64,000 nucleotides of DNA from Halobacteriales archaeon QH_7_65_31 (lineage in GTDB: Archaea; Halobacteriota; Halobacteria; Halobacteriales; Haloarculaceae): assembly GCA_003021785.1 (NCBI GenBank), contig PXQU01000001.1, forward strand, positions 62,001 through 126,000, given 5' to 3'. A program made the position numbers and the translations under genes. Under the pieces are notes generated by a model. The model was given only the letters and a program-made list of their open reading frames with translations, did no database searches and was not told the origin of the DNA. Shown one piece after another: positions 50,475 through 59,344 of this stretch (the stretch's first letter is position 1; every line of letters starts with the position of its first letter).

Positions 50475-51248
50475 ATGGACTCCGCCGTCCTCCTCGATCT
50501 GCTCGGAAACGAGAACCGGCGGCGTATCCTCCGGCTGCTCGCACGCCGGCCCTGTTACGTGACTGAGATCTCCGAGTACCTCGGCGTCAGTCCGAAGGCC
50601 GTCATCGACCACCTCCGGAAGCTGGACGACGCCGGTCTCGTCGAGTCCCGCGTGGACGACCAGCGACGCAAGTACTTCTCGATCGCCCGGAATCTCCGTC
50701 TGGAGGTGAACGTCTCCCCGTACGAGTTCGGCACGAAGTCGGCCTACCCCGCGTCCCGCTCGCTGGACATGAACCGCTGTCGGTATCTCTCCTTACACGT
50801 CGAGCCCGACGGGAGCGACGAGGCCGACGGGTCCGCGGGGGACGGGGGCGACGCGACCGAGACGGACGGCGAAACGAAACAGCGGCACGGGCCACGCGCG
50901 GAGGTGAACCCCGATCGCAGTAGTGAGCCCGACGACTCACTCGCCGCGCTCACGGCGGAGCTGGAGCGACTGGAGACGCTCGAAAACGAGCTGTCGATGG
51001 CCCAGCGGTGGGTGCAGGGTCGGCTGACAGACGTGATGGACTCGCTGTCGGGGGCCTTCCCCGACGGCGACGGGCGGCTCTACGCGGAGCTACTCGCCGC
51101 GGTGGCGAACGGCGCGCGGACGACGACCGCGGTCGCCCGTCGGGTGGACGCGAGTCCGGCGGTGACGGCCGACGCGCTCGCACGGCTCGAACGGGAGGGA
51201 CTGCTCGAACAGACGGGCGAGGAGTGGCGGCTCACAGCGAGCGAGTGA
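50475..51248 (+). CDS. ArsR-type winged-helix transcriptional regulator
   Basis: The 257-residue protein has an N-terminal ArsR-like wHTH (LLDLLGNENRRRILRLLARRPCYVTEISEYLGVSPKAVIDHLRKL) followed by a hydrophobic or ligand-like region, an acidic linker and a C-terminal helical part ending in a second winged-helix-like module (TTTAVARRVDASPAVTADALARLEREGLL). Two HTH modules in one chain suggest a repressor with an extra domain. It overlaps the membrane protein gene on the other strand by 17 bp. Confidence 0.87.
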   Translation: MDSAVLLDLLGNENRRRILRLLARRPCYVTEISEYLGVSPKAVIDHLRKLDDAGLVESRVDDQRRKYFSIARNLRLEVNVSPYEFGTKSAYPASRSLDMNRCRYLSLHVEPDGSDEADGSAGDGGDATETDGETKQRHGPRAEVNPDRSSEPDDSLAALTAELERLETLENELSMAQRWVQGRLTDVMDSLSGAFPDGDGRLYAELLAAVANGARTTTAVARRVDASPAVTADALARLEREGLLEQTGEEWRLTASE

Positions 51249-51717
51249 GTCCGTTCCGGAGATCCCGACCGAAGTAGTGGCCGACGACGCCGACGAGAAC
51301 GCCGGCGATCACGCTGCCGCCGGCGACGATACTCCCGGCAGTGCCCGCCGCCGAAAACAGAAGCAGATCAGAGACGAGCGACAGCGCCGCCGCCGCGCCG
51401 CCGGCGAGCGCCATCTCCAGATACGACGCCGTCGACTGGACGACACCGAGCAGAAACCCACCGAGCGCCAGCCCGACGAGCGTCGCGACCGAGCCCGGAA
51501 CGAACGGAATCATCCCCACGAGAACGGAGCCGGCGAGCGCGGCGACGACGGCCAACAGGAGCGACCGCCCGGAAAACGAGGGCGTGAGCCGGCGTCGCAG
51601 TCGCCCGAGCCGACCGCGCGATTCGCGGGAGTTCTGGCCGAGCGATTCGCGAGCCGTCTCGGTGTCGCGGTCGGCGTCCTGTTCGCGTTCGAGGAGCGAC
51701 TCGCCGCTTCGTGACAT
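51232..51717 (-). CDS. Predicted membrane protein
   Basis: The 161-residue protein has an acidic head (MSRSGESLLEREQDADRDTE) and about four Gly/Ala-rich hydrophobic helices. I chose the ATG at 51717 over 51768. It may belong to a haloarchaeal DUF456-like group, but I am not sure. It is divergent from gatD with 80 bp between. Confidence 0.7.
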   Translation of the reverse strand: MSRSGESLLEREQDADRDTETARESLGQNSRESRGRLGRLRRRLTPSFSGRSLLLAVVAALAGSVLVGMIPFVPGSVATLVGLALGGFLLGVVQSTASYLEMALAGGAAAALSLVSDLLLFSAAGTAGSIVAGGSVIAGVLVGVVGHYFGRDLRNGLTRSL

Positions 51718-51797
51718 ACCGCGTCTTCGGCGTCCAACAGTAACGGTGTTTCGCCCGAATGTGGGCAATTGAATACGGCGGCAGAGCTAACGAGGGT

Positions 51798-53087
51798 ATG
51801 AACGTCGGCGACCGCGTGCGGGTAGAACGCGACGCGGTGACACACGAGGGCGTACTGCTACCGTCCAGCACGGACGAGGAGCTGGTCGTCAAGCTCGACG
51901 GCGGCTACAACGTCGGTCTCGACCGCGACCGGGCGAGCGTCGAGGTCGTCGAGCAAGACGTACACACCGTCGGGGAGAGCGATAGCAACGGGGAGGACAG
52001 CTCGACCGTCTCGTTCGACGAGTCGCTCCCCACCATTGCACTCGTCTCGACGGGCGGGACCATCGCCTCCACCGTCGACTATCGGACCGGGGCGGTTACC
52101 GCCCAGTTCGACGCCGAGGACGTGCTCCGGGCGGTCCCGGACCTCGCGGGGCGAGCGAACTACCGGGGGCGCGTCGTCGCTAACATCCTCTCGGAGAACA
52201 TGGACGCGAGCATCTGGCAGGACCTCGCGGAGGCCGTCCACGAGGAGATCGAGAAGGGCGCGGACGGCGTCGTCGTGATGCACGGCACGGACACGATGCA
52301 GTACACCGCCAGCGCGCTCGCCCTGATGCTCGAAACGCCCGTGCCGGTCGTCTTCACGGGAAGCCAGCGCTCGGCCGACCGGCCCTCCTCGGATAACGTG
52401 ATGAACGCCGTCTGTGCGGTCGAGGCCGCCAAAGCCGACTGCGCCGAGGTGCTCGTCTGTATGCACGCCACCGGGTCTGACGACGAGTGCGCGCTCCACC
52501 GCGGGACGCGCGTCCGGAAGAGCCACACCTCCGCACGGAGCGCCTTCGAGACGGTCGGCGCACCGCCGCTCGGGGTCGTCGACTACGACGCCGTGACCGG
52601 CGACACGGCCGGGGGGAGCGTCGGCTCCACGGACGCTGTCAGCTTCCGCGGGGAGTATCGCGAGCGCGGCGAGTGCGAGCTCGCCGTCGCGCCCGAGCTG
52701 AACGAGCGTGTCGAGCTACTGAAGTTCCATCCCGGAATGGACGCCTCGCGGCTGGACGCGCTCGCCGACGCCGACGGGCTCGTCATCGAAGGGACCGGAC
52801 TCGGCCACGTCCACACCGATCTGATCCCGCGGCTCGCCGAGTTCGTCGACGACGGAATGGTCATCGCGATGAGCTCCGCCTGCATCGAGGGTCGAGTCTG
52901 TGATCGGGTGTACGACACCGGTCGCGACCTGCTCGATGCCGGCGTGATCGAGGCGGAAGACACCCTGCCGGGGACGGCGTACGTGAAGCTCCAGTGGCTG
53001 CTCGCGAACCACGACGACCCGGCTACGGCGATGGGGGAGCGTCTCGCCGGCGAGGCGACCGACCGCTCGACGCCGTGGCAGCCATGA
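51798..53087 (+). CDS. gatD: Glu-tRNA(Gln) amidotransferase subunit D
   Basis: The 429-residue protein has a short N-terminal beta domain (MNVGDRVRVERDAVTHEGVL) and an asparaginase-type domain. The first catalytic Thr motif is ALVSTGGTIASTVDYR (about 82-98) and the second is VMHGTDTMQYTASALALML (about 158-176). With GatE it produces Gln-tRNA by amidating Glu-tRNA(Gln), as most archaea lack a direct glutaminyl-tRNA synthetase. gatE is not in this window. It overlaps the downstream GNAT start by 4 bp. Confidence 0.95.
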   Translation: MNVGDRVRVERDAVTHEGVLLPSSTDEELVVKLDGGYNVGLDRDRASVEVVEQDVHTVGESDSNGEDSSTVSFDESLPTIALVSTGGTIASTVDYRTGAVTAQFDAEDVLRAVPDLAGRANYRGRVVANILSENMDASIWQDLAEAVHEEIEKGADGVVVMHGTDTMQYTASALALMLETPVPVVFTGSQRSADRPSSDNVMNAVCAVEAAKADCAEVLVCMHATGSDDECALHRGTRVRKSHTSARSAFETVGAPPLGVVDYDAVTGDTAGGSVGSTDAVSFRGEYRERGECELAVAPELNERVELLKFHPGMDASRLDALADADGLVIEGTGLGHVHTDLIPRLAEFVDDGMVIAMSSACIEGRVCDRVYDTGRDLLDAGVIEAEDTLPGTAYVKLQWLLANHDDPATAMGERLAGEATDRSTPWQP

Positions 53088-53971
53088 ACGTCCGACCGGC
53101 GACCCACGACGACCACGACGCCGTCGTCGCCTTCACCGAGGACACGTGGGCGGACCGCGACGGGAGCGACTACCTGCCGCGGATCTATCACGACTGGCTC
53201 GACACCGAGAGCGCCGAGACGTTCGTCGTCGATCCCGAGGGAAGCGACGACCTCGCGGGGATCTGTCAAGGTGTCGTGCTGTCGCCACACGAGGGGTGGG
53301 CACAGGGGATGCGCGTCAACCCGGCGTATCGGGGGGAGGGCGTTGCCGCGACGCTCAACGAGCGGGTCTTCGAGTGGTGTCGCGAGCAGGGTGCGACCGT
53401 CTGTCGTAACATGGTGTTCTCCTGGAACGAGGGTGGACTCGGCGTCTCGCGAGCGAGCGGCTTCGATCCGGCGACCGAGTTCCGCTGGATGCGCCCGGAG
53501 CCGAGCTACGAACCCGAGCCGACGCTCGACGTGCGCAACGATCCCGACGCCGCGTGGTCCTGTTTCGCCCGCAGCGACGCGAACAGAGAGCTGCGCGGGC
53601 TGGCGCTCGACAGCGACGAGTCGTACGCGATGGCGGAGCTGACCCGCGAGCGGCTCCACCGCGCAGCCGCAGAGCGCCGCGTCTTCGCCGTCGGTGACGG
53701 TGCGGGCACGCGGGCGATGTCCTACCGGACCCGCACGAGAGCGGAGGGCGACGACAGCTACGCCGAGTACGGCGTCGGCGCGTGGGCCGATATGCCGGCG
53801 CTCCGTTCGCTCGTCGCCGCGATCGCCCGCGACGCCGCCGAACAGGGCGTCGACGCGACCCGCGTCCTGATCCCCGAGACCGCTCGCCACGTCAGCGACG
53901 CCTCGCTCGCTCGGGCGGGGATCTCCGACGATCCCGACTTCGTCCTCGAAGCCGACCTAACCGGGCGTTAA
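53084..53971 (+). CDS. GNAT family N-acetyltransferase, two-domain
   Basis: The 295-residue protein starts MNVRPATHDDHDAVVAFTED. Its first GNAT domain has the acetyl-CoA loop VNPAYRGEGVAATLNERVFEW near 80-100 and a motif GGLGVSRASGF. The C-terminal half resembles a second, degenerate GNAT domain. The start overlaps the gatD stop (ATGA), so it is translationally coupled to gatD, although no functional link is known. It overlaps the SAMP-like gene by 4 bp at the 3' end. Confidence 0.88.
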   Translation: MNVRPATHDDHDAVVAFTEDTWADRDGSDYLPRIYHDWLDTESAETFVVDPEGSDDLAGICQGVVLSPHEGWAQGMRVNPAYRGEGVAATLNERVFEWCREQGATVCRNMVFSWNEGGLGVSRASGFDPATEFRWMRPEPSYEPEPTLDVRNDPDAAWSCFARSDANRELRGLALDSDESYAMAELTRERLHRAAAERRVFAVGDGAGTRAMSYRTRTRAEGDDSYAEYGVGAWADMPALRSLVAAIARDAAEQGVDATRVLIPETARHVSDASLARAGISDDPDFVLEADLTGR

Positions 53972-54258
53972 CCGCCCGATACGGGTGGGAACAGCGCCAG
54001 CGTCTCGTCCGCCGCGACCGGCTCACTGAACCCCGCTCCGTCGATGAACGGGTCGGTCTCCCCGCACAGCAGCGTGAGATGCTCGCGGAGCATCTCGTCG
54101 TCACTGTCGTCGAGCACCGGCTCACGCAGCTCGGGATGGCGCTCGAACAGCGCGTCGAGGGCGTCACCGACGGTCGCTCCGTCGTCGAGATCGACGGTGA
54201 ACTCGCGCTCGCCGGCGGTCTCGGCGATCGTCGCGAACAGCTTCCAGTGCACACCCAC
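53968..54258 (-). CDS. Ubiquitin-like MoaD/ThiS family protein (SAMP1-like)
   Basis: The 96-residue beta-grasp protein starts MGVHWKLFATIAETAGEREF and ends in LALFPPVSGG. The C-terminal Gly-Gly is the diagnostic tail used in sulfur transfer and, in haloarchaea, in protein conjugation (SAMPylation). It could be a molybdopterin synthase small subunit or a SAMP. DALFERHPELREPV and EPVAADETLALFPP are typical of archaeal MoaD-like proteins. No partner (MoaE or UbaA) is in the window. Confidence 0.87.
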   Translation of the reverse strand: MGVHWKLFATIAETAGEREFTVDLDDGATVGDALDALFERHPELREPVLDDSDDEMLREHLTLLCGETDPFIDGAGFSEPVAADETLALFPPVSGG

Positions 54259-54333
54259 GGCAGCAGCCGAGCCGGCTTAGCGGTGTCCCTCGACGGGCGT
54301 GAGGAGTGCCCGTGCGTCCGTCGGGTGGAACAG

Positions 54334-54474
54334 CGTGGACTCGTCTGTTCGCGGTCGACGGCTGGCCACAGGTTTCCCGACGGGGCGGAGCCACGGATGG
54401 GCGACTTCGCCGACCCCGACGCCCTGGACGGGCTGTGTACGGATGTCGACGTGGCGTACTACCTGCTTCACGTA
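54334..54474 (+). pseudogene. Relic of an NAD(P)-binding epimerase/SDR gene
   Basis: The plus strand reads RGLVCSRSTAGHRFPDGAEP, then RMGDFADPDALDGLCTDVDV and AYYLLHV. This matches the middle of haloarchaeal NAD(P)-binding SDR/complex I NDUFA9-like proteins (GDFADPDSL...VDVAYYLVHS). The N-terminal GxxGxxG loop and the C-terminal half are absent. The frame runs into the antisense of the neighbouring gene, so it is a fragment. It suggests that a deletion or insertion removed the rest. Confidence 0.5.
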
Positions 54475-54881
54475 GCGTCTCGCACGTCGATACTGACACC
54501 GAACACGCCGGCAAGTGCCGTCTCCGCTGCTCCGTCCAGCGGGAACTCCCCGTCGAGATCGGCCGGCTCCGCGCCGTGAACGACGCGGCCGAACGGGTCG
54601 CCGCCGACGGCGTAGAGCCGCTCGATGGCGGCGGTAACGCGGTCGCTCACCCCGTACCGTTCGAGGAGTCGCGAGATCGCCGAGCGACCGGCGTACACCC
54701 GCCCGTCCTCGACGAGCAGGAACGCGAACGGTCGCTCGCCGAACTGTCGATCCAGGAACGCGCGACCGGTCCCGCTCTCCAGCGGGACGAGCACCAGTCC
54801 GGCGTGGCGCTTGACCGCGGCCGCGAGGCTCCGGAACACCGCTCGGCTCCCGTCGTACAGCAGCACGGACTGCTCGCGCAT
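54468..54881 (-). CDS. DCC/thioredoxin-like protein without the active-site cysteines
   Basis: The 137-residue protein starts MREQSVLLYDGSRAVFRSLA, resembling the DCC1-like (DUF393) family start LYDGxCxxC, but the CxxC cysteines are Ser/Arg/Ala/Val/Phe here. It ends PLDGAAETALAGVFGVSIDV. It would therefore lack thiol-disulfide activity and may be a structural relative. The assignment is tentative; it might instead be an unrelated haloarchaeal hypothetical. It overlaps the SDR relic by a few bases. Confidence 0.55.
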   Translation of the reverse strand: MREQSVLLYDGSRAVFRSLAAAVKRHAGLVLVPLESGTGRAFLDRQFGERPFAFLLVEDGRVYAGRSAISRLLERYGVSDRVTAAIERLYAVGGDPFGRVVHGAEPADLDGEFPLDGAAETALAGVFGVSIDVRDAT

Positions 54882-54951
54882 ACCTCAGAAACGGGTTCTG
54901 ACGGCTTGAGTGTCCGGGCCGAGAGCGATTATTCCGCCTTCTGGTGGAAGA

Positions 54952-54958
54952 TTTAAAT
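54952..54958 (+). promoter_or_regulatory. Box A of the T2SF-like gene
   Basis: TTTAAAT lies 23-29 bp before the ATG at 54981, a good leaderless promoter spacing. Confidence 0.6.
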
Positions 54959-54980
54959 TCGACGGGCGACGCGTGCCGGT

Positions 54981-56039
54981 ATGGAATCCGTCCGGCGTCT
55001 CGCGAGACAGGTGCGTCCGCGGCGGGTCGCACACGCGCTGTTCGCACGCCACGCGAGAAGAGACCACCGGCGAGCGGCGACGTGGTTCGCGCAGAGCGGT
55101 CACGCGGGGAGCTTCGAGCGGTACGTCGTCCGACTCTACCTCGCCGCGTGGGTCACTGCGCTCGTCTCGGGAGCCATCGCGACGGCGACCCGTACGACAC
55201 CTCTGAGGGCGGTCGTCGCTGGGGGAGCGACTGTCGGAGTCGTGCGGCTACTGGCGGTTCAAGTCGGGATGACGCGGCTCTGGGTCGCGCGCTGGCGGAC
55301 ACGCCGTGAGCTCGACCGGGCAACGCCGCACGCGGTCGTGACACTCCGTCGCTGTGTCGCCGGCACGACCGACCGACGGCGACTCCTCGCGGCGGTCGCG
55401 ACGGCGACCGACGGACCCGCGACAACGGCGTTCAGCCAACTTCACCAGCGCACCGAGCTGGAAGGCGTCGAGTCCGCGCTCCGGGCGACTGCACGGGCGA
55501 CGCCCTCACCGGCGTTCGCCGCCCTCTGTCGGGCGCTGTGCGGTCCCGAGACCGGGCTGGCGGGCCGGCTCGACGCGCTCGACGTCACCCCACAGCGACG
55601 AGGGCGTATCGGGCGGTTGATAGCCGCGATGGGGGCGACACTCCGGACGGGAACCCGACCGCTGACGCGACGGCAGCGCGGCGAGCAGTGCGAGGCGTTT
55701 CTCGATGCCGTCGCCGCCGAACTCCGGGCCGGCGTGCCGCTGTCGCGCGCCGCAGGGCGGGCCGCGACGACGGGTGAGTTCGACGCGATACGCCCGGCGA
55801 TCGAGCGGTTCGCCGCGTCGCTCGCGGTCGGGACGCCGACGGCGACCCGGCTCGCGTTCGAGCAGTTCGCGGCGGCGATCTCTGCCCCGGAGAGCCGTCA
55901 CGAGCTTCGGCGAGTCGCTGCCGCGCTCGCCTGTGACTGCCCGCCGACGGCTGCGATCGCGGGACCACGGAGCCGGGCTGATGACGAGACGAGAGAGGCC
56001 ACCGCGGCGACGGCTCCCGGAGAACGACAACGTTCATAA
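54981..56039 (+). CDS. Divergent single-module T2SF (PilC/TadC-like) membrane protein
   Basis: The 352-residue Arg-rich protein has one hydrophobic hairpin near the N-terminus (about residues 46-92) and then a helical domain. Its sequence pattern (TPHAVVTLRRCVAGTTDRRRLLAAVATATDG... ESALRATARATPSPAFAALCRAL) resembles one T2SF module, about half of a normal PilC. No ATPase or pilin gene is adjacent. It could be an accessory platform protein or a diverged stand-alone copy. The box A at 54952 supports the ATG. Homology is weak and should be treated as tentative. Confidence 0.65.
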   Translation: MESVRRLARQVRPRRVAHALFARHARRDHRRAATWFAQSGHAGSFERYVVRLYLAAWVTALVSGAIATATRTTPLRAVVAGGATVGVVRLLAVQVGMTRLWVARWRTRRELDRATPHAVVTLRRCVAGTTDRRRLLAAVATATDGPATTAFSQLHQRTELEGVESALRATARATPSPAFAALCRALCGPETGLAGRLDALDVTPQRRGRIGRLIAAMGATLRTGTRPLTRRQRGEQCEAFLDAVAAELRAGVPLSRAAGRAATTGEFDAIRPAIERFAASLAVGTPTATRLAFEQFAAAISAPESRHELRRVAAALACDCPPTAAIAGPRSRADDETREATAATAPGERQRS

Positions 56040-56203
56040 CGGCCTGACCGATTAGTCAGGGTATCAGCCGTTTCGCTCTGCGGCGAGCGGTCTCGCTCGC
56101 CACACATGCCCTCCGTCGAGCCCTCGCGCCGGTACGGGCCGTCGCCAGCGTTGCGGCCGCTCGACTCCCGAACCCGGTCCGTGGCGTCGTCCTCGTCGTC
56201 GGG

Positions 56204-57607
56204 TTGGCGCTCGCGCGGCTCGGACTCGCCGACGAGGAGCGCGTCCGACAGACGACCGACCTCGCGTGGCCGCGGGTCGTCACCGGTATCGCCCGGATGT
56301 CGAAGAACGCGGTCGATGTGGCGATGGTCGGGACCGTGCTCGGCTCGACGGGCGTCGCCGGCGTGGGCTTCGCCGGTCCCTACTGGGGGTTGGCGTTCGC
56401 GCTCGGTGGCGGGACCGCCGCCGGTGCGATCGCACTCGTCTCACAGCGGTTCGGCTCCGACGCCGACAACGACGGGCTGGCACAGGCCGTCCGCTCGTCG
56501 GCCGCGGTGACCGTCCTCGTCACGCTCCCGGTGACGGCCGTGGCTGTGACGCAGGCGGAACCGCTCATCCGGCTCGTCAGCGACAACGCCGCGGCGGTCG
56601 GCTACGGGGCCGAGTATCTGCGCGTCGTCGCGTTCGGTATCCCGTTCGCCGCGCTGAATCTCGTCGGCTCTCGCGTCTTCATCGGCGTCGATGACGCCCG
56701 GACACCGATGCTCGTGCGCGGGGGTGCGGCCATCATGAACATCGGACTGAACGCGCTGTTCATCTTCGGCTTCGGACTCGGGGCGGCGGGGGCCGGACTC
56801 GGAACCGTGCTCTCGAACCTCGCCGGGACGCTCGTGTTCGCCGTCATCCTCCTTCGCGGCAGCCTCCCCGGTATCGGTTCGTTCCCCGTCCCCGTCGACG
56901 TGCGGGGACCGTATCTCCTCCGCGAGACGATCCGCGATGTCGTCGATATCGGGACCCCCGTGTTCGGGCGCTCGCTCGTCTGGACCGTCGCCGAGTTCCC
57001 GATGTTCATCATCCTCGACAGCTACTTTGGCGTCGAGGTGGCCGCGGGATTCGTCATCGCACGCCGGATCTGGGGGATCATGAACACCCCCGGCTGGGGA
57101 TTCGGGCTCGCCTCCTCCTCGCTCGTGGGGCGATCGCTGGGGGCAGACGACGAGGCGACCGCCGAGGCGTACGGGCGTGAGATCATCGGGCACGCCGTCG
57201 GCGTCTATCTCGTCTCGGCGGCGCTCGTCGCGATCTTCGCCGAGCAGCTCGTCGGCTTCTTCGCCGACTCACCGACCGATCCCGCCGTCCCGATCGCCGT
57301 CTCGCTCGTCTACGCGGCCTGTCTCGCTGTCGTCATGCAGGGGGTCTCGGGCGGAGCCGCCGGCCCCCTCGACGCCAGTGGCGACACCCGCTGGCCCTTC
57401 GTCGCGCAGTTTTTCGGTATGTTCTGCTGTTCGATTCCGCTGGCGTATCTCGGCGGCGTCACTTCCCTCGGGATGTGGGGGCTGTATCTCGCCTTCGTCG
57501 CCGAGACGACGATTCCCGCCCTGCTGAACTACTACCGGTTCCGGTCGGGCGTCTGGAAGCGCGTCAGCGAGCAGTACCGCCCGGACGCCGCGCCCGCCGC
57601 CGACTGA
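56204..57607 (+). CDS. MATE family efflux transporter
   Basis: The 467-residue protein has about 12 hydrophobic helices in two MATE repeats, with typical segments TGIARMSKNAVDVAMVGTVLG, GGTAAGAIALVSQRFGSDADND and GWGFGLASSSLVGRSLGADDEATAEAYG. It would export cationic compounds by Na+ or H+ antiport. The reported start is TTG at 56204. The frame upstream (VAAARLPNPVRGVVLVVG) looks homologous to family N-termini but has no ATG or GTG back to the stop at 56045, so the real start may be a rarer codon further up. Confidence 0.85.
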   Translation: MALARLGLADEERVRQTTDLAWPRVVTGIARMSKNAVDVAMVGTVLGSTGVAGVGFAGPYWGLAFALGGGTAAGAIALVSQRFGSDADNDGLAQAVRSSAAVTVLVTLPVTAVAVTQAEPLIRLVSDNAAAVGYGAEYLRVVAFGIPFAALNLVGSRVFIGVDDARTPMLVRGGAAIMNIGLNALFIFGFGLGAAGAGLGTVLSNLAGTLVFAVILLRGSLPGIGSFPVPVDVRGPYLLRETIRDVVDIGTPVFGRSLVWTVAEFPMFIILDSYFGVEVAAGFVIARRIWGIMNTPGWGFGLASSSLVGRSLGADDEATAEAYGREIIGHAVGVYLVSAALVAIFAEQLVGFFADSPTDPAVPIAVSLVYAACLAVVMQGVSGGAAGPLDASGDTRWPFVAQFFGMFCCSIPLAYLGGVTSLGMWGLYLAFVAETTIPALLNYYRFRSGVWKRVSEQYRPDAAPAAD

Positions 57608-57648
57608 CCTCGGTGTACCCTTTTGACCGCCGCGCGCGAAAGCCCGAT

Positions 57649-59049
57649 ATGGACCCGTTCGTCGTCGTCGGTGGGGACGCCGCCGGGCTGAGCGCCGCGA
57701 GCAAATGCAAGCGTGAGAACCCAGATCGCGACGTCGTCGTCTTCGAGAAGGGGAGCTGGGTGTCGTACGCCCACTGCGGCACGCCCTACTACGTCAAGGG
57801 AGCGGTGGACGGGCTGACCGATCTCGTCTCGCTCGCGCCCGAGGAGATCGACGAGCGGGGTATCGATCTCCGCCGCGAACACGAGGTAGTCGATGTCGAC
57901 ACCGACGCGGGGACGGTCACCGTCGTCGGGCCAGACGGCGAGCGCGATCAGCCGTACGGCGATCTCCTGCTCGGCACGGGGGCGCACGCGATCCAGCCGT
58001 TCGACGCCGGACGCGACGTGTTCACGCTCCACGGGCTTCCCGACGCGGCGGCCATTCGTGCCCGCATCGATCCGAACTTTTCCCCCGACAACGCCGATCT
58101 CGGTCCGATCGCCGCGGAGACGCTCCGCCCGTACGTTGATCGTCCGACGCCGAGCGTGGCGGCGATTGTCGGCGGCGGCTACGTCGGCGTCGAGATGGCC
58201 GAGGCGCTGTCGGCACACGGGATCGACGTGCATCTGTTCCAGCGCAGCGATCTGTTACCGGCGTTCGGCTCGGCGGTCGCCGGAGCGGTGATAGAGACGC
58301 TCGAAGCCGAGGGCGTCACCGTCCACGCGGACACCGAGGTCACCGGGTTCGACAGCGACGACGGGGGCGTCTCGGGGATTCGCTACGACGAGACGCGTCT
58401 GAACGTCGATCTCGCCGTCGTCGGGGTCGGAATCGCGCCCAACGTCGACCTCGCGAGCGACGCCGGGATCGCGCTCGGTGAGACGGGAGCCGTGGCCGTG
58501 GACCGCTACGGACGCACCGACGCCGACGGGGTCTACGCCGCCGGTGACTGCGCGGAGTCGCGCCACGCCGTGAGCGGCGAACCGACGTGGGTCCCGCTCG
58601 GCCTGACGGCGAACCGCGCGGGCAGAGCGATCGGCCAGACCGTCGCCGGCGAGCCGACGCCCGTGGGCGAGATCGCCGGCACGGCCGTCGTAAAGGCGTT
58701 CGAGCTGGGGGCGGGGCGTGCGGGCTTCGTCACCGAGCACGCGGCGCGGGAGGCCGGCTTCGAGCCAGTTTCGGAGACGATCACGGCGGGGTCGCGCTCG
58801 GGCTACTACCCCGGGGCGGCGGAGACGACGGTGACACTCACCGCCGATCGCGGGACCGGGCGCGTCCTCGGCGGGAGCGTCGTCGGGACCGACCGCGCGG
58901 CAAAGCGCATCGACACGCTCGCGACCGCACTCGATGCGGGCCACACCGTCAGCGAGATAGAACGGCTCGATCTGGCGTACGCGCCCCCGTTCTCGCCCGT
59001 CTGGGACCCGATCCTCGTCGCGGCGAAGGTGCTGTCGGACTCGGTGTGA
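57649..59049 (+). CDS. CoA-disulfide reductase/NADH oxidase-like flavoprotein
   Basis: The 466-residue protein has an FAD loop (VVVGGDAAGLSAASKCKREN, a GxxAAG variant), a single redox Cys43 in SYAHCGTPYYVKG as in CoA-disulfide reductases and NADH oxidases, an NAD loop AAIVGGGYVGVEMAEAL (about 168-185), and GVYAAGDCAESRHA near 300. It probably reduces CoA disulfide, sulfide-linked thiols or oxygen with NAD(P)H. The ATG at 57649 follows the MATE gene by 41 bp and is chosen over 57475 because the latter is antisense-like read-through of MATE coding sequence. Confidence 0.9.
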   Translation: MDPFVVVGGDAAGLSAASKCKRENPDRDVVVFEKGSWVSYAHCGTPYYVKGAVDGLTDLVSLAPEEIDERGIDLRREHEVVDVDTDAGTVTVVGPDGERDQPYGDLLLGTGAHAIQPFDAGRDVFTLHGLPDAAAIRARIDPNFSPDNADLGPIAAETLRPYVDRPTPSVAAIVGGGYVGVEMAEALSAHGIDVHLFQRSDLLPAFGSAVAGAVIETLEAEGVTVHADTEVTGFDSDDGGVSGIRYDETRLNVDLAVVGVGIAPNVDLASDAGIALGETGAVAVDRYGRTDADGVYAAGDCAESRHAVSGEPTWVPLGLTANRAGRAIGQTVAGEPTPVGEIAGTAVVKAFELGAGRAGFVTEHAAREAGFEPVSETITAGSRSGYYPGAAETTVTLTADRGTGRVLGGSVVGTDRAAKRIDTLATALDAGHTVSEIERLDLAYAPPFSPVWDPILVAAKVLSDSV

Positions 59050-59054
59050 GAACG

Positions 59055-59064
59055 CTTATATATC
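59055..59064 (+). promoter_or_regulatory. Box A of the PLDc_N-like gene
   Basis: CTTATATATC lies 21-30 bp before the ATG at 59085, a strong leaderless promoter. Confidence 0.65.
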
Positions 59065-59084
59065 GACCGGGGTAGTAGCCGAGT

Positions 59085-59303
59085 ATGTTCCCGTTCGTCT
59101 CGCTCCAAGTCGCCGGTGCGATCGGACTGCTCGGCCTGCTCGTCTTCGTCGCGTTCATTGGACTGACGGTATGGGTGTACAAGGACGCACAACAGCACAG
59201 CGAACAGCCGGCGTTCCTGTGGGCTGCCGTCGTCTTTCTCGCGCCGCTCATCGGGATTCTCCTCTACATGTTCATCGGTCGCGAGTCCGACGAAAGCTAC
59301 TGA
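59085..59303 (+). CDS. Small membrane protein (PLDc N-terminal-like)
   Basis: The 72-residue protein has two hydrophobic helices and the segment VWVYKDAQQHSEQPAFLWAAVVFLAPLIGILLYMFIGR, similar to the N-terminal membrane domain of phospholipase D-like proteins. The domain occurs alone in many small proteins of unknown role. A strong box A lies upstream, so it is transcribed separately from the flavoprotein gene. Confidence 0.8.
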   Translation: MFPFVSLQVAGAIGLLGLLVFVAFIGLTVWVYKDAQQHSEQPAFLWAAVVFLAPLIGILLYMFIGRESDESY

Positions 59304-59344
59304 CGCCGCTACACCTTTGAGTCGTGAAGTCCAACCTCTGAGTG

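Noticed and set aside
54277-55047. 256-residue minus-strand ORF
   Set aside because: It overlaps the DCC-like gene in another frame and runs through the T2SF promoter; it is Arg-rich shadow sequence.
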